Part shown: positions 46,401-58,275 of the stretch, piece by piece
Numbering within the stretch: the first letter of the stretch is position 1
How the letters are laid out: the number at the start of each line of letters is the position of its first letter
Source of the DNA: Cryptomeria japonica
Lineage: Eukaryota > Streptophyta > Pinopsida > Cupressales > Cupressaceae
DNA length: 64,000 nucleotides
Direction of reading: 5' to 3'
NCBI RefSeq assembly: GCF_030272615.1
Contig: NC_081414.1
Coordinates: 814,160,569 to 814,224,568 of the forward strand
Program-made: the position numbers and the translations under genes
Notes under the pieces: generated by a model
Databases searched by the model: none
The model's input: the letters and a program-made list of their open reading frames with translations, nothing else
What the model was told of the DNA's origin: nothing

Positions 46401-47184
46401 TTTGGGTCTTCGGGGTCCCGAGGTAAGCACAAAGGGGAGAAGGCTCGGAACTCTGGGGATCCGGGGTTCCAAGGTTAGGTCTATACAAACCTCCCAGAAC
46501 TCCGGAGTTTCGAGGTTCTGGGCTCATGGCTTGGGGCGATCCGAAACTCCGGGGATCCGGGGTGGAATGGAACGGGCACCCAGAACTCTGGGGATTTGGG
46601 GTGAAATGGAAGTTGCCCGGAACTCCAGGGATCTAGGGTTCCGAGTGGGAAAACTAGGGCACGCCAAAAAAACAAAACGCAAAAAACAAGCAACAAGAAA
46701 AATAAATCTAACCTAGAAAAACATCATGAGGGGAGAAAATTCACCAACCTGGTAAATCGAAAACCCAAAAAAAATACCAAGAGAGAGCTCGAAGGTTCGG
46801 AGGTTCACGACTTGGGGCCTGGGAGGAGAAGCTCTGAATGCACAAATGAACTTAAAAATCTCATCATCTCTTATATATAGCCTCCCGAATCCTTCCGTAC
46901 AAAAACCATAAACACGATCTCGGGACTCCGGGGTCCCGGGGTTCCGAGGTCGACAGAAAGCACTAGAACAAAACCACCTCGGGACTCCGGGACTCCAGAG
47001 TTCCGAGGCCAAAAGACCCAAGACCTCGGGACTCCTGGGCTCCAAATTTTCGAGGTCGGAACAACAAGGACCTCGGGACTCCGAAGTTCCGAGGTCGGAA
47101 CAACAGCAAGACCTCAGGACTCTGGGACTCCAGAGTTTCGAGGTTGGAACAAAAAGGGACCTCGGGACTCCGGAGTTCCGAGGT
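46401..47184. repeat. GC-rich palindromic repeats, about 12 copies
   Basis: Copies of an imperfect 25-35-bp palindrome built on CTCGGGACTCCGGAGTTCCGAG occur near 46401, 46445, 46490, 46545, 46580, 46617, 46919, 46977, 47025, 47070, 47112 and 47158. The last, ACCTCGGGACTCCGGAGTTC + CGAGGT, is nearly perfectly self-complementary. Spacers of 10-60 bp are not conserved except a GGAACAACA phrase. The cluster lies immediately upstream of the minus-strand ORF start at 46327. A 182-codon minus frame across it (46713-47261) is Ser/Pro/Arg-rich and is probably a by-product of the repeat. Confidence 0.85.
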
Positions 47185-47379
47185 AAAACCAAAAAGAAGA
47201 AAAAAAGGGGGCCATATTTTGACTCAAGGAGACTAAATGGGGAAACAGATATGCTAGGCATAACAGTAATATTATAAAATTATTTCAAATTTAATTAGCT
47301 TATAATTTTTTAAATTAACGTTTTGAATCACACCATAATCTATAAAAATGAAAGAAAAATAGACCAAGACTTCCCTTGA

Positions 47380-47890
47380 AATATTACCCTGAACCAAATT
47401 GAACCCAAACCCTAAACTAAATCAATACTTAACTCCAACACTAAACCAAATCAAACCCTAACCCTTAATTGACCTCTTACCATAATCTTAATAAAATATC
47501 AAACCTAAATAAATTTTAACCCTAACCATGAACCAAAATCTACCATAAACCTAGCACTAAACCAAATTTAGCCCTAACCCTAAATCTAACTAAACAATAA
47601 ATCAAATTTAACCCTAACTCTAATCCTAATCCTAATCAAATCAAATTGAACCCTAACACAAAACCACTTTGAACCTTAATCCTATACCAAATTGAACTCT
47701 AACCCTAACACTAAACCAAATTGAACCCTAAGCTAAATTCTATTTGAAATCAAATTCAAACTTAGCCTATACTAAATTGAGCCTAAACCCTAAATCAAAT
47801 TAAACTTAAATCTTTAGGTGATGGATAATCTTGTTGAAGATATAGAAATAATAACCATGAAAACCAAATTTAACATTGAACCAAATTGAA
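47380..47890 (+). repeat. Degenerate telomere-like array
   Basis: Phrases of CCCTAA(C) recur every 20-40 bp, often as 'AACCCTAACxCTAAACCAAATTGAA'. At least 15 CCCTAA or CCTAA words are present, many mutated. The plant telomere unit is CCCTAAA, so this may be an old interstitial telomere-like tract mixed with a second ~15-bp phrase. The array could also be a private satellite. Confidence 0.6.
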
Positions 47891-48289
47891 CCCTAACCTT
47901 GTTTTTTTTATAAACCATGATCGAAGCAGTAATATATTATTAATAATAAAGAGTTTTACAAAGTGTCTTCTTAAAAGAACAAGCTTATTGTCTATGCCCT
48001 ATATGGCAAACAAAATATATCAGCTATCTACATACTATCAACCATTAAAGCCTTCTGGTACTACTAAGCATGAATACATATACAAAATTTCATATAGTAT
48101 TTCTAAAAATAGAAAATGTCATCAGTCCTTATCTGGAATATGCACCCTAGAAGAAGAGCATCTTTTCCTATCCTTTCCCTTGCCTTTCAATATGTTCTTG
48201 TCCACAAATACATAGTCCCCATGAGGAGGGAGGGGTTGGCTGGCTATACACACGACCTCCTATTGGAGCTCACCGAGGCCTACTTAGTC

Positions 48290-48783
48290 CTACCTCTTCT
48301 TCCTTTGAGGCATTGGAGATTCCACCACCACCTCGACCTCTCTATCCTCAACCATATCTAGAGTCCAAGGAACATAGCCTTCCACGAGCATGTATTCCTT
48401 CCACCAATAACCCCCAGAGTAGGCTTCTTTCCAAGCCACATTTGCAGGAACTCTATGTTTCACATAATGCATGGCTTCCTCTCCTCAAATATCGTTGGAT
48501 CCTTCAAAACTAGAATAGGCTTTTTAGGAACCTGATTCCTATTCGCTCCAAAGTCCCGTGGGCCAGCCCTAGCCACATAGTCCTCTGGATAAGGAGTCGT
48601 AAGATCTCCATCCATATTATACACGACAAGATTCAAATCGCCTAGAATTTCTTTGCAAAATAGGGCACAACATATAAGGGTAGCCAAAAATTTAGGCAAC
48701 CCCATACTAAGAGAATGGAGACGAAGACCGCTAGAATATCGTGTTGACACAATAATGGTGCTCGTACTTGATGATATCCTCAC
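48290..48783 (-). pseudogene. Unrecognised ORF, two overlapping frames
   Basis: 48783-48460 and 48472-48290 overlap in different frames and look like one protein split by a frameshift: GPRDFGANRNQVPKKPILVL followed by AMHYVKHRVPANVAWKEAYS and YWWKEYMLVEGYVPWTL. The aromatic-rich second part looks like real protein. No family is recognised; the setting suggests a transposon product. Confidence 0.35.
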
Positions 48784-49079
48784 CCAGAACCTGTCGAGTT
48801 GCTCTATTAACTAAATCATCTTCCGACTCAAGAATTTACAGCCACCTTTTGTTCTTAATGGGTCCAAGGAAGGAAATTTGTCATTTTTCAAAGATTAATC
48901 GCAAAGTGGACTCCATAGCACTGAATTTTCAAAATAAAACTCTCAGCAAGATAACCTGATGCTTCTCGAGCACACAAAATAAAGGCCTTCACAAATCACT
49001 ATGAATCACTTCTTAATGGTGGTCGCGATATAAAAGCACATTCGCACATGTAGAATATATTAAGCTTACTAATTAATAA

Positions 49080-51195
49080 TGAGGCTCGTGTCGTCATAAA
49101 GATGGGGATATTTGGCCATGATTTTTATGTCCAAGTTGGTATTGGAAATGAAATTTGAGTACGCTAAAATTAGTTATTTTTTGTTCTTATAATTGGAGGA
49201 TGACATCATAATAGCTTAAGGGACAGTCATTAATCATCGAGGCAAGTGCTGAGGTGGAATCATTACAAAGACGTTTTCTTAGTCAGCACCCCGATTAGCC
49301 AACCTATCTATGAGGCCATTTTATTCTCTATAAATGTGATTGATAGTGTAATTTGGGATGAAATCAATGATCGCCAACGCACGGGTTGGAAGACTTCTTA
49401 ACTTCCAATTCAGAGTATCTTTTGTTCTAATTGCATTGACGATTATTGTTTCAAGTCACTTTCAATATTCATGCTTGCAATGCCTAATGACCTACATATC
49501 AGTAATCCTTATATCAATCCATGAAATTATGCAACATTATTTGTGGCTTGTCCAAGGAAAATTGCTCTGGAAGCAACAACCTTACATAATGCATCCAACA
49601 CTAGATACACTAGGATTTCCTTGAGAAGTGCCATAAAATTTGAGCTTATACCATCCAAGATTCGGGGCCACCCAAGTATAATTTATTCTACCATCCATCT
49701 TATCCTTAGATGAATTCCCAAAGAAAGGGGGAATCCTGAGATCCTGCTAGTTCTTTCGTATTTGATTGTCCCATTCAGAGAACTAGCAATCTTTCCTGAC
49801 AACTTTCATATTTAAGTTGTTAACAACTTCAGTGATGGTTGCCTCGATTTTGATAAGGATCTTGCTTGAATCTATTTCCATGTCCTTGAAAATTCGTCTA
49901 TTCCTTTCTTTCCATAGTTCCCAAATCATGATAGAGGGGTTGCATATCCATAGGTTGCCAAACAAATTGTGTTTTTTGATAATAGGCCACACTTTGAACC
50001 ATGTCATAATATTTGAGGGTAAAGAAGTTGGCCAATTTAGCTTATTGAGAAGCCATTTCCAGTATTGTTGGGCATAGGGACATATAAGGAGAAGATGGTC
50101 ATATCCTTATTCCTCAGATTTGCATAACACACACTTAGAAGGACCTAAAAATGCAATTTTCCTAAATTGTTCTATCATAAGAATTCAGCCTTGTATAGCT
50201 GTTAGGCAAAGGAATCTACTTTTGGCAAGCACATCTTATCCCTGCATAGAGTGTGGGGAATGTCATCCTTTTTCTGCAAGGCTTCCTTATAAATCACCTA
50301 GAATCCCTCCTTGAAATTGTAGAGGCAACCCATGGATTTTGCCCAAATAATCCTATCATCACCTTCCCTAAAGGATAAAGATTTGTCATCCCATATATTC
50401 TTTAGCTTCTCCCAATCCGACATCCATATTATTTGAGGACTCTTTCCATCTCGCTCCCAAAGATGATTGGGAATCATCAATTACTACATAACACCTAATA
50501 GCTCTACCCCAATTCTGAATAAAAAAGTCCTTGCATGATTTGGTGTCCATTAAGGAATCAATTGAGGGATGGCCACCCCACGAGTCTTCCCAAAAGAGTG
50601 TAGATCTTCCATAAAAAATATCCCAAGAAATATGCCTGAGAAGGACCTTCCTGCTATCTAGTATGAAGTTCCAAATTCTAGATCCTTTAAGAGGGTTGGA
50701 TATTTTGAAAATTGCCAATCTATCTTCAACATTTAAATACTTGGCTTGGATAATCCCAACCCATTTTAGGTTCAGCCATGAGTATACCTTCCATGCTAGT
50801 TTATCCCCCAGGGCCATATTTTGCCAGATCAAATTTCTAATGCCTATCCCTCCATCCTCATTGGCTCTACAAATCTTTTCCAACGAGACGAGGGAAAATT
50901 TCATCTTCTCATAAACTCCTTGCCAATAGAATTTCCTCGTGATTTGTATGAGATTTTTGTTGACACCAATAGGTAGTGCTAGATAGGAAAGCATGTATAT
51001 TGGGATAGCAGATAAAACCGTTTTGAGAATTACCATCCTTCTTGGCCAAGAAAGCCATTTCCCCTTCCATGAGGACAATCTCCTTTCTAGTTTTTCATTA
51101 AGGGGTTCCCATAACTTGGAGCTTTGGATGCCTTTATCAATGGGAATAACTAAATATGTACAAGGTGTTAGACAATTCAAATAACCAGAAGACAA
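49080..51195 (-). pseudogene. Third LINE, 5'-truncated: RT C-terminus, zf-RVT, RNase H
   Basis: The minus strand opens at 51195 with the region after the RT active site (LTPCTYLVIPIDKG, WPRRMVILKTVLSAIPIYML, ENGGIGIRN-like phrase) in an open stretch to 50386. A zf-RVT region with CVLCKSEE and YDHLLLICPYAQQYW follows near 50150-50060, then IMIWELWKERNRRIFKDME near 49910, and a broken RNase H domain (EFHGLI-like, CRSLGIASMNIESD, ENKMAS-IDRLANRGAD) down to about 49280. This is the usual 5'-truncated LINE form. Its 5' break is at the copia-like polypurine tract. Confidence 0.85.
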
Positions 51196-51197
51196 CT

Positions 51198-51210
51198 GAG
51201 AGGGGGGGCA
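51198..51210 (+). other. Copia-like polypurine tract
   Basis: GAGAGGGGGGGCA directly precedes TGAATAAGTT. A G-run followed by TGAAT is a frequent PPT/LTR junction in plant Ty1/copia elements. Confidence 0.55.
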
Positions 51211-51660
51211 TGAATAAGTTGTCACAGATTACCGGAACCATTAGCAATTAAAACTTTAATACCGGAACCCAAAACATTAATACCGAAATAACAGTTAAAC
51301 CAATTAAGAATAAACAATAATAACATAATAAATACCATCCACACAACACCAAGATTTATACGTGGAAAACCCAGTAAAGGGAAAAACCACAGTGGGAAGC
51401 CTACCCACAGTCAAATAATACTTATGCAGTAAGTATGTGAATTACAATTGAGGAGCTTGCACTTGAAGGAAGGCCAATAGTCAGGTGAAAGCATAGTGAT
51501 GTGTCACACTGTAAGCTAAGTGCAAGCGAAAAATAAATCCTACTCAGTCGAGTAGGACTCAACCGAGTCTATGTGGCGCCACATGGTGCCTACGTGGAGA
51601 ATGGGTGGCAAGGTATTCTCGGCCCTACATATACCCGCTGACTGCACTTAGACCCCCATT
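51211..51660 (+). repeat. Probable copia LTR fragment
   Basis: The segment starts TGAATAAGTTGTCACAGATT after the purine tract and contains TTTATACGTGGAAAACCCAG and GGGAAAAACCACAGTGGGAA phrases of the kind found in plant copia LTRs. No partner LTR is in the window. A perfect 14-bp palindrome ATGTGGCGCCACAT lies near 51569-51582. Confidence 0.5.
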
Positions 51661-51813
51661 TGCACAGTCCGAAATAGCTAGAGGAGGAGGGGGGCTAAGA
51701 AAGTCTTTTGGTCAAGCAAGGTAGAGCTGAAAGGCTTTTTTTGTTTTTTATTTTTTTATTTATTTTTAATTGTTTTAATAATTTATATGTATAGATTTTT
51801 AATTTTTTAATTA

Positions 51814-51893
<80 letters not shown>

Positions 51894-52060
51894 TTTTAAT
51901 TACATATAATTAAAAACATATACAACCAAAACATATGCAACCAAAAAGCATATACAACCAAAACATATACAACAAAAAAACATATACAACCAAATAAACA
52001 TATACTTACAAACAATATAAGAGAATATAATTTACAAACAATCTCTCTAATTACATTTAG
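51661..52060. repeat. AT microsatellite and 15-18-bp tandem repeat
   Basis: A (TA)n run covers about 51824-51891. It is followed by five copies of a CATATACAACCAAAA-type unit (51917-52010). Confidence 0.8.
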
Positions 52061-52199
52061 GCATCCATGTATACCTTCCAAGAGTTTGGGAGATCTTTTA
52101 GTTTCATGGAGTATGAAAGAATATCATATTTAATAAAGGTAAGTTTAATAAGATCATATTTGAGACACTTGGATAATGTCAAGGTTTTGGAAAAACATA

Positions 52200-52690
52200 C
52201 ACATAATTGGGAAGTAAATTGGACTATAGATCAACCCATCACCTTAAGATTGATCAACAAAAAGAGAGTGAACCAAATTCTCGAGGACTTGTGAACAAAA
52301 AGATGAGAACTTACTTACCATTAATTAAGTTTGCATATGATAACACTAACCATAAACACACTTCTCATTTCTTCATTGGAGGTTCGTAAGCTCAAGTATT
52401 GTATGCTTAACAAATAGGCTCAGACATGGTAGTTGTGGATCCAAATGAACTAGAAAAGATGAAAGACCAAACTTAGATTGATTATCAATTGGGAAATGTA
52501 GTGGATTTTTAGAAAATTTATAAATGAAAAAAATATATACATCAAAATATTCATGTATTGGAGAGAGTGTTTCTAATAAATTAGCCACTGACAAGCTTGA
52601 TTAATTTTTGTCTTCCAAACTTGCATATCACTTTGTGGAACCCTTTGAGATCCTAGAAGACTTTGGTGCAATAAATACTATATAGTGAGC
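52200..52690 (+). pseudogene. Ty3/gypsy integrase C-terminal remnant
   Basis: The plus strand shows KKRVNQILEDL (about 52260-52290, from the TERVNQILEDL motif), YLPLIKFAYDNTNHKHTSHF (about 52313-52372), a decayed middle part, and PFEILEDFGAI-like coding near 52640-52675, in the order of a gypsy integrase (GPY/F-type end). Several frameshifts and stops are present. It belongs to a different, older gypsy copy than the flanking elements. Confidence 0.75.
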
Positions 52691-52699
52691 TTCATCATT

Positions 52700-53690
52700 T
52701 CAACTTCTAATTATAACTTTAGTTATTTAAGTCTTGGCTCCATATATCCCCTACTTCTCTCAAGTTCTACCCCCAAATCATGATTCTAAATGTTGGTTCC
52801 CTCCCATTAATCATTATTTTGATTAGAATTCTTAGAAAATTTTAATAGCTTCATTGACATTTCGTAAATGTTTTGGGTCCTTTGATCTTTGGTTCAATCC
52901 TTTTGTGTGAGTTTGATTTTGTTTGTCATATTACCATGGTTTTGGGAGTAGGCTAGTGGGTTGATTTGATAACTATAAGGTAATGGGCTAGAAAATGGGA
53001 ATTTTTTTTTAACAAATATCCTAAAGGGGAGAATTTTCTATAGTTGGGGTAAAGATTTGAAGCACTTATAGACAGAATATTAACATGGTGTAAAAATGTG
53101 AAATGTAAAATTTTATATCTAGTCTTAAAATGTGCTTTTTTGTTCAGATACTTAAATGATAATCCAAGGTATTTAGGTAAAGAAATAAAAAATGTGATAT
53201 TTTTTAACTAGATTACATTTTACACTAATGAATTTGCTTATAAAAGCAAAATGAAAACCCTAGATAAAGTAAAAGGAACGTAATTGATGATTTATTAATA
53301 AATTAGATGATTTTCTATTTTACTCCAACATTATATACCTATTACAAAATTTTATATTTGAAGTATAATTATGCTAGAATGATTATTATTATTGATATTT
53401 GGCATAACTTTCTAGTTTAATAAGATGATCTCATAATCCTTATCTATAATGGTGTAGTCGCATATGCATATTATAATTTTTATGTTAAATAAGTTCATGT
53501 GTATGTTCATGTAATTTGTTTTGCAATGTAATCTTTAAGTTTCAATGTCTATAGGTTGTAGTTCATTTGATTCATTTTGTTTAAAATGTTTAACTCAAAC
53601 ATATTTGTACAATGTTTCATCTTGTTTGTGGCATACATTGTATATGATCTTGTTTTTAATTCAATTTAATGTATACATGCAGATTCACAC
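52700..53690. other. AT-rich non-coding
   Basis: No gene, RNA or clear repeat recognised. Confidence 0.5.
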
Positions 53691-53719
53691 ATATATATAT
53701 TCATACATTTCACATCACA

Positions 53720-55020
53720 TGTAGATAGCTTCTAGTGGTTCACAACATTTTTCTTTTGACCAAAGTGTGCATCCTGATCCTCAGCAGAGCTCACGTAGGT
53801 CTGAAACTCCTGAGAGTACTCCTGCTCGTACTCAGAGTATTTTGAGAATGCAATCCTCTCTAGCATAGTTACAACAGACTTTAAATAACACTCATGTGTT
53901 GGCCAATAGAGATAAATTAGAATGTATTAGAGATGAGCTGATGCGTATGATCGAGCTTGTTCAATCATACAACCCATATGATGACCCTCACATTGAGCAT
54001 TTTTATAGGACTTTATCTCGCACTGTCTATGGCACGTTTAAATGGAAAATAATAGATAGAGATGTTTCTGCAGTGAATGTGAAATCCATGTTCCCATTTT
54101 ACATGGAAACGGTTGTGGTTAGAGGATATTGGGTCACTAGATGTGAGGATCCTATCGTCGCACCATTCATATATCCTAGATGGTTGGTGACATATCATAG
54201 GTGGTCACAGAAGGATGAGCTACCACAATATTTTTGTAAACAATTGTATGCAGAATTTCATCTAGGATATGATGTTGATTACACAGACTTTTCACGACAT
54301 GCTGGGTGGGGTAGGGGCAGATTTGCAGACAGATTTAGACACCATGATACACAACCTCCTAGTAAGAGGGCAATGGTATGTTAGAACCTTTTGGTTTTTT
54401 TGAAAGGTTTGGATTTGGTCACAGGTGGTGCTGGTGATATGGAAACTAAGGAGGCACGCGTTGGCATGTATTCTAGCATTGCCAACATTGCTACTTAGGT
54501 TGATGAGATGACTTCTGATCGTGTGGGGAGATATATGTTGTGTTCTCTTACTTCCCCTATTGTTGATGAGATGGATCCATTTTATGACCCATATATTCGT
54601 TATGTGCTACCGTTGCCTGCAGAGATCACACGTTTACCGAAGGATCGTCTGTTCCAGATGAGATCCTATTTAGTGAGTGATATTGTGGATGCTTATCAAG
54701 CTCTCTCTACATTACATGGGATCACTCCTCAACAGCTACCTGAGTTCATTGGATGAGTACTTTTGAGATCATCGACTAGTACTAGCCATGGTGGAGGAGA
54801 TTCAAAGTCTGGTAGTTCCAAGTAGGAGGATATTTTGATAACTCCTACAAGTCCCGAGACTGTAGTGCATCCTACACCACAGACTCTAGGGGTTCGGTGA
54901 TGAGGTTTTTCATCTCTTCCTATGGATGACTTTATTGATCTTGATGATGTGTCATTACACTCTTTGAAGATATTTGGCATTAGACGTCTATTCGAGAAGA
55001 TGAATAAGGTAAGAAATTGA
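53720..55020 (+). pseudogene. Unrecognised ORF, possibly transposon-borne
   Basis: A Ser/Gln-rich start (SSRRSETPESTPARTQS, about 53780-53850) leads to a 162-codon open frame (53896-54384) with ELVQSYNPYDDPHIEHFYRT and VVVRGYWVTRCEDPIVAPFI, rich in aromatic and charged residues. It ends at AATGGTATGTTAG, which could be a splice donor. A related-looking frame resumes at 54508-54756 (MDPFYDPYIRYVLPLPAEIT) and 54900-55010. Stops at 53866, 54496 and 54823 are TAG. I do not recognise the family. It could be the C-terminal part of an element-borne accessory protein; host origin is not excluded. Confidence 0.4.
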
Positions 55021-55079
55021 AAATTTTGATTTTAACTTAGTTGTACATATAAAGTTTCTATGTATTTGTAGACTTATTA

Positions 55080-55207
55080 ATCTGGCCACTTTCCTAAGTG
55101 AATATTTAATATTCATTTTTAACCCCATCCCCCTTATTAATTAAATTCTATTTAATTAATTTCTTCATATTCATCTATTTGATTAAATAAATTACTCAAT
55201 TTATTTA
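55080..55207 (+). repeat. 5' LTR of gypsy copy C, left piece
   Basis: AT-rich sequence of the same style as the other LTRs (TTAATTAAATTCTATTTAAT) is cut at 55207 by the solo LTR and resumes at 56662. Its left end is uncertain by some tens of bases. Confidence 0.6.
55203..55207 (+). repeat. Target-site duplication, left (ATTTA)
   Basis: ATTTA directly before the solo LTR is repeated directly after it at 56662-56666, as expected for integrase-made 5-bp duplications. Confidence 0.8.
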
Positions 55208-56661
55208 TGTAGTCACATAAATCTGTCCATTTTAATTAAATGAATATTTGCTATTTATTTGATTAAAAATCCACTAGCCATCAGTTAATTAAATTAATAT
55301 TTAATTAATTCATCTTCAAAACATTCTCCTATTAATTAAATAAATTATTCAATTTATTTTAATTAAATCATTATACAAAATTCACAATCAATTAAATAAA
55401 TAAATGCTATTTATTTAATTAAATCCCCCTTTTCCTCTTTTAAATAAATTAAACCAAACATTTATTTAAATCATTTATCACCCCCCACTTGCATTTTCCT
55501 ACAAATGCAACTGCACACATTTATTGAAATAAATTAATTTTATTTTAATAAAAATCCTATTTTCCCTCACCCACCAAACCCACTTGCAAATCTAATCCCC
55601 TTCTAGATTCTTCTAACCCCTTCCTAATTAGCGTAATCCATTCCCTAATTATTGTCACATTCCTAAGCAACTTGGAGTCATTTCTCAAAGACTTCAAAGT
55701 CTTTGAAAAGCATATAATGCTTTGTGTGTTCAATAATTTAACCTCCAAAGTCTTCCAAAACCACTAATGGCTCTTACATGACCATTAATGGCTCTTACAT
55801 AACCATTTACGGTTATTTCAACTTGCACTCATGGGTCTCCTCAAGCATTTATTGCTTTCAACATGGTTATCCCTTTTGCCTTTGCACAAGAGTTTATCTA
55901 TTGGATAAAAGCTTTATTCTTTGAATAAAGAATTTATCCATTCAACTAACCTTGACCTTAACTTCCAAGGTCATGTCAAGCATTTAATGCTTATTCCCTC
56001 TCCTCTCAACCTATCTCACATTGACACTTGTCATCCTGGGATTGGGTTGAAAGCCCTCACATGGATCTCAAATCATTCAATCCTGACCCTTGTTGAGATT
56101 ACTCAATCTCAACCATCCATTGCTCCATTTTACCTATAAATAGAGCTCACATTCCTCATTTTCAAATCCTCAAGCATCCTCAAACATTTAGCATTCTTAG
56201 CCATAATCCTGAAAACTTGTATGCATTTAAGCTATAGTGAATTCTAGAGAGCATTTAGCATAAACTACTAATATCTTGTCATTTTGGTTAAAATAAATCA
56301 TTTTTAGTATCAATAGCATAGTATTAGATTTTTATCCACATTTAGAGCAAATACTTCAATCTCAAACCTCCATAAGCATCCATAGTGCAAAAAGCTACTG
56401 AGAGCTACACTAGTTTGGAACTTGGAGAGGAGAGGAACAAAGGAGAAGGAGCCAAGAGTATGGTAGAAGGCATTTGGAGATGTCTTCTTGCATTTACATT
56501 CGTAGTTAAATGTTTTACTTTGTTCTTGGTGTCTCTTTTGATATGTCTGCTTAGGTTGATCTTTGGTTGAATAACACTAACCTTAATACTTATTTCTTGT
56601 TGTTTGTGTGTTATACTACCACAGGTTATGATCTAACACTTGCCCTTTTTGCAGAGCATCA
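55208..56661 (+). repeat. Solo LTR (copy B) of the same gypsy family
   Basis: The LTR starts TGTAGTCACATAAATC and ends GAGCATCA, 1454 bp, and aligns along its length with the LTR at 1821-3260. It is flanked by ATTTA on both sides and no internal element sequence adjoins it, so it is a solo LTR left by recombination between two LTRs. It interrupts a related LTR. A 61-codon frame at 56385-56570 is part of the LTR, not a gene. Confidence 0.85.
56135..56143 (+). promoter_or_regulatory. TATA box of solo LTR
   Basis: TATAAATAG followed by AGCTCACATTCC, 927 bp into the LTR, matches the box of LTR A. Confidence 0.7.
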
Positions 56662-57976
56662 ATTTAATTAAGTTAACCTAAGCCTTTTTTAGCCTTTGAT
56701 TAAATAAATCACTTTATTTAATTAATTCTCCTTTCTCCCTTTTTAATGAAATTTACATTTAATTAAATTGATCTTTGCAAATAAATAAATCTAATTTATT
56801 TATTTAAAAGCCCCCACTTGTATTTATGCAAGTTGCATCTATTTGATTGATATAAAGTAATTTTATTTTAATTAAAATCCTCCCTCATCCACTTGCAAAA
56901 GCCTACATCTCCCACTTGCCTCTAAACCCCTTCTAAATTCTTCTAATCACTTCCAATTTAGCCTAATCCATCTCCTAATTATTGTCACAATCCTAAGAAA
57001 AGAGAAGTCACTTCTCAAAGCCTTCAAAGTCTTTAAAAACCATTAAAGGTTTTATTTCCTCAACAAGTTAACCTCCAAAATCTGCCAGACTGTTTAAGGC
57101 TCTTACATAACCATTAATGGTTAACTCAACTTTCTTGCATGATTAGAGACTTTCTCTCTAACTCATCCCTCATCTAACCCAAGGGTCTCATCAAGTATTC
57201 ATGGATTTAACCTTGGTTATTTCTTTAACCCTTGCACAAGAGTTTACCTCTTGGGTAAAAGCTTTATCCAATGGATAACCCTAACCTAACCTTAACCCTT
57301 ACCTCCTAGGGTAACCTTCATGTCTTCTCAAGCATTTAATGCTTCTTTCATCTCCTCTCAAACAACCTCTTGTTGACAATTGTCACCATTTCATTGGTGA
57401 GAATTGTGAACATGGATTGATTAACTTTCAATCTTGGCTCTTGTTAAGATTATTCAATCTTGACCATCCATTGCCCTATTTTTCCTAAAAATAGAGCTCT
57501 CATTCACTCATTTTGATATCCAAGTCTTCATTCATCAAACTTATAGTATAATTAACTGAGCATTTTAGCCTCTCTTTGATAAATAATCTTAATAAGCATT
57601 TAGAAGCATTCTAATATCATAGAATATCCATGTTAGACTAGTATATCATTGCTAGGATAATTAGCTAATCTTATCATCATCTCTATGCTAGTTTAATCAT
57701 CATAGATTCAATAGAATGCATGTTAGGAATGCATTCATGCTTATAATCAAACATCACTAATTCTTGGAGTTGTCATTCCTAAGCCACTTTGCTCAGTGAT
57801 CTAAGAGCAAAGGCATTGATTTTAGGGATCTTGTGATATAGAGAACAATGGGACACCCCTTGGGAAGTTGAGCTATTTCAATATAGTTCCTATAACTTGC
57901 ACCAAGAGTCTCATTTGTGTGTGGGTCTTTTGAAACTGGACTTTTACATTTCTGTCGCACTCATTTCCCACACACA
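56662..57976 (+). repeat. 5' LTR of gypsy copy C, right piece
   Basis: It resumes the LTR interrupted at 55207, contains the family phrases (CCCACTTG, CTTCTAAATTCTTCTAA, AACCATTAA, TTGGGTAAAAGCTTTATCC) and a decayed TATA box (CTAAAAATAGAGCTC, near 57485), and ends CACACACA at 57976, four bases before the primer-binding site. The combined length with the left piece is about 1.44 kb, matching the family. Confidence 0.8.
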
Positions 57977-57980
57977 TTTA

Positions 57981-57998
57981 TGGCACCCACCGTGGGGC
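57981..57998 (+). other. Primer-binding site, tRNA-Lys-like
   Basis: TGGCACCCACCGTGGGGC follows the LTR end after TTTA. TGG matches the CCA end of a tRNA, and the rest agrees with a plant tRNA-Lys 3' end at all but about two positions. This fixes the preceding LTR as the 5' LTR. Confidence 0.7.
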
Positions 57999-58049
57999 AG
58001 GTCCCATAACTCATATCATTTTTATGCAGAATCAAGATTGCATGCATGT

Positions 58050-58275
58050 GGGAATGTTGTTTTGATGCGTTAGGAACTTTCATTAGCGTATTCGGGGCAA
58101 ACAATAGCGCTTTTAGTGTATTGTTTAGCGCCTTAGACCCTTTTTCTAGTGCGTTAGCGCATACTACTTCAGATTTCTTTCCTGCGCATTGGGATAATAG
58201 TGTAGCGCATTCGGTGATCAGTGTACACTTAGGGAGCATTCTATAGCACATCTGTAACATTTTGCAGCGCTTATG
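58050..58275 (+). repeat. AGCGC-motif cluster in the leader, first part
   Basis: TAGCGC, GTGCGTTAGCGCAT and CAGCGCTT motifs recur every 15-25 bp (58103, 58122, 58145, 58200, 58264). Variants AGCAC and AGTGC are what CpG deamination of AGCGC would leave. Confidence 0.75.

Noticed and set aside
46713-47261. 182-codon minus-strand frame as a gene
   Set aside because: It is produced by the GC-rich palindromic repeat and has no protein-like pattern outside it.
51896-52081. Minus-strand hydrophobic ORF as a membrane peptide
   Set aside because: It is the translation of a short CATATACAACCAAAA-type tandem repeat.
56385-56570. 61-residue frame inside the solo LTR
   Set aside because: It lies within LTR sequence shared with copy A, where the same frame is not kept open.
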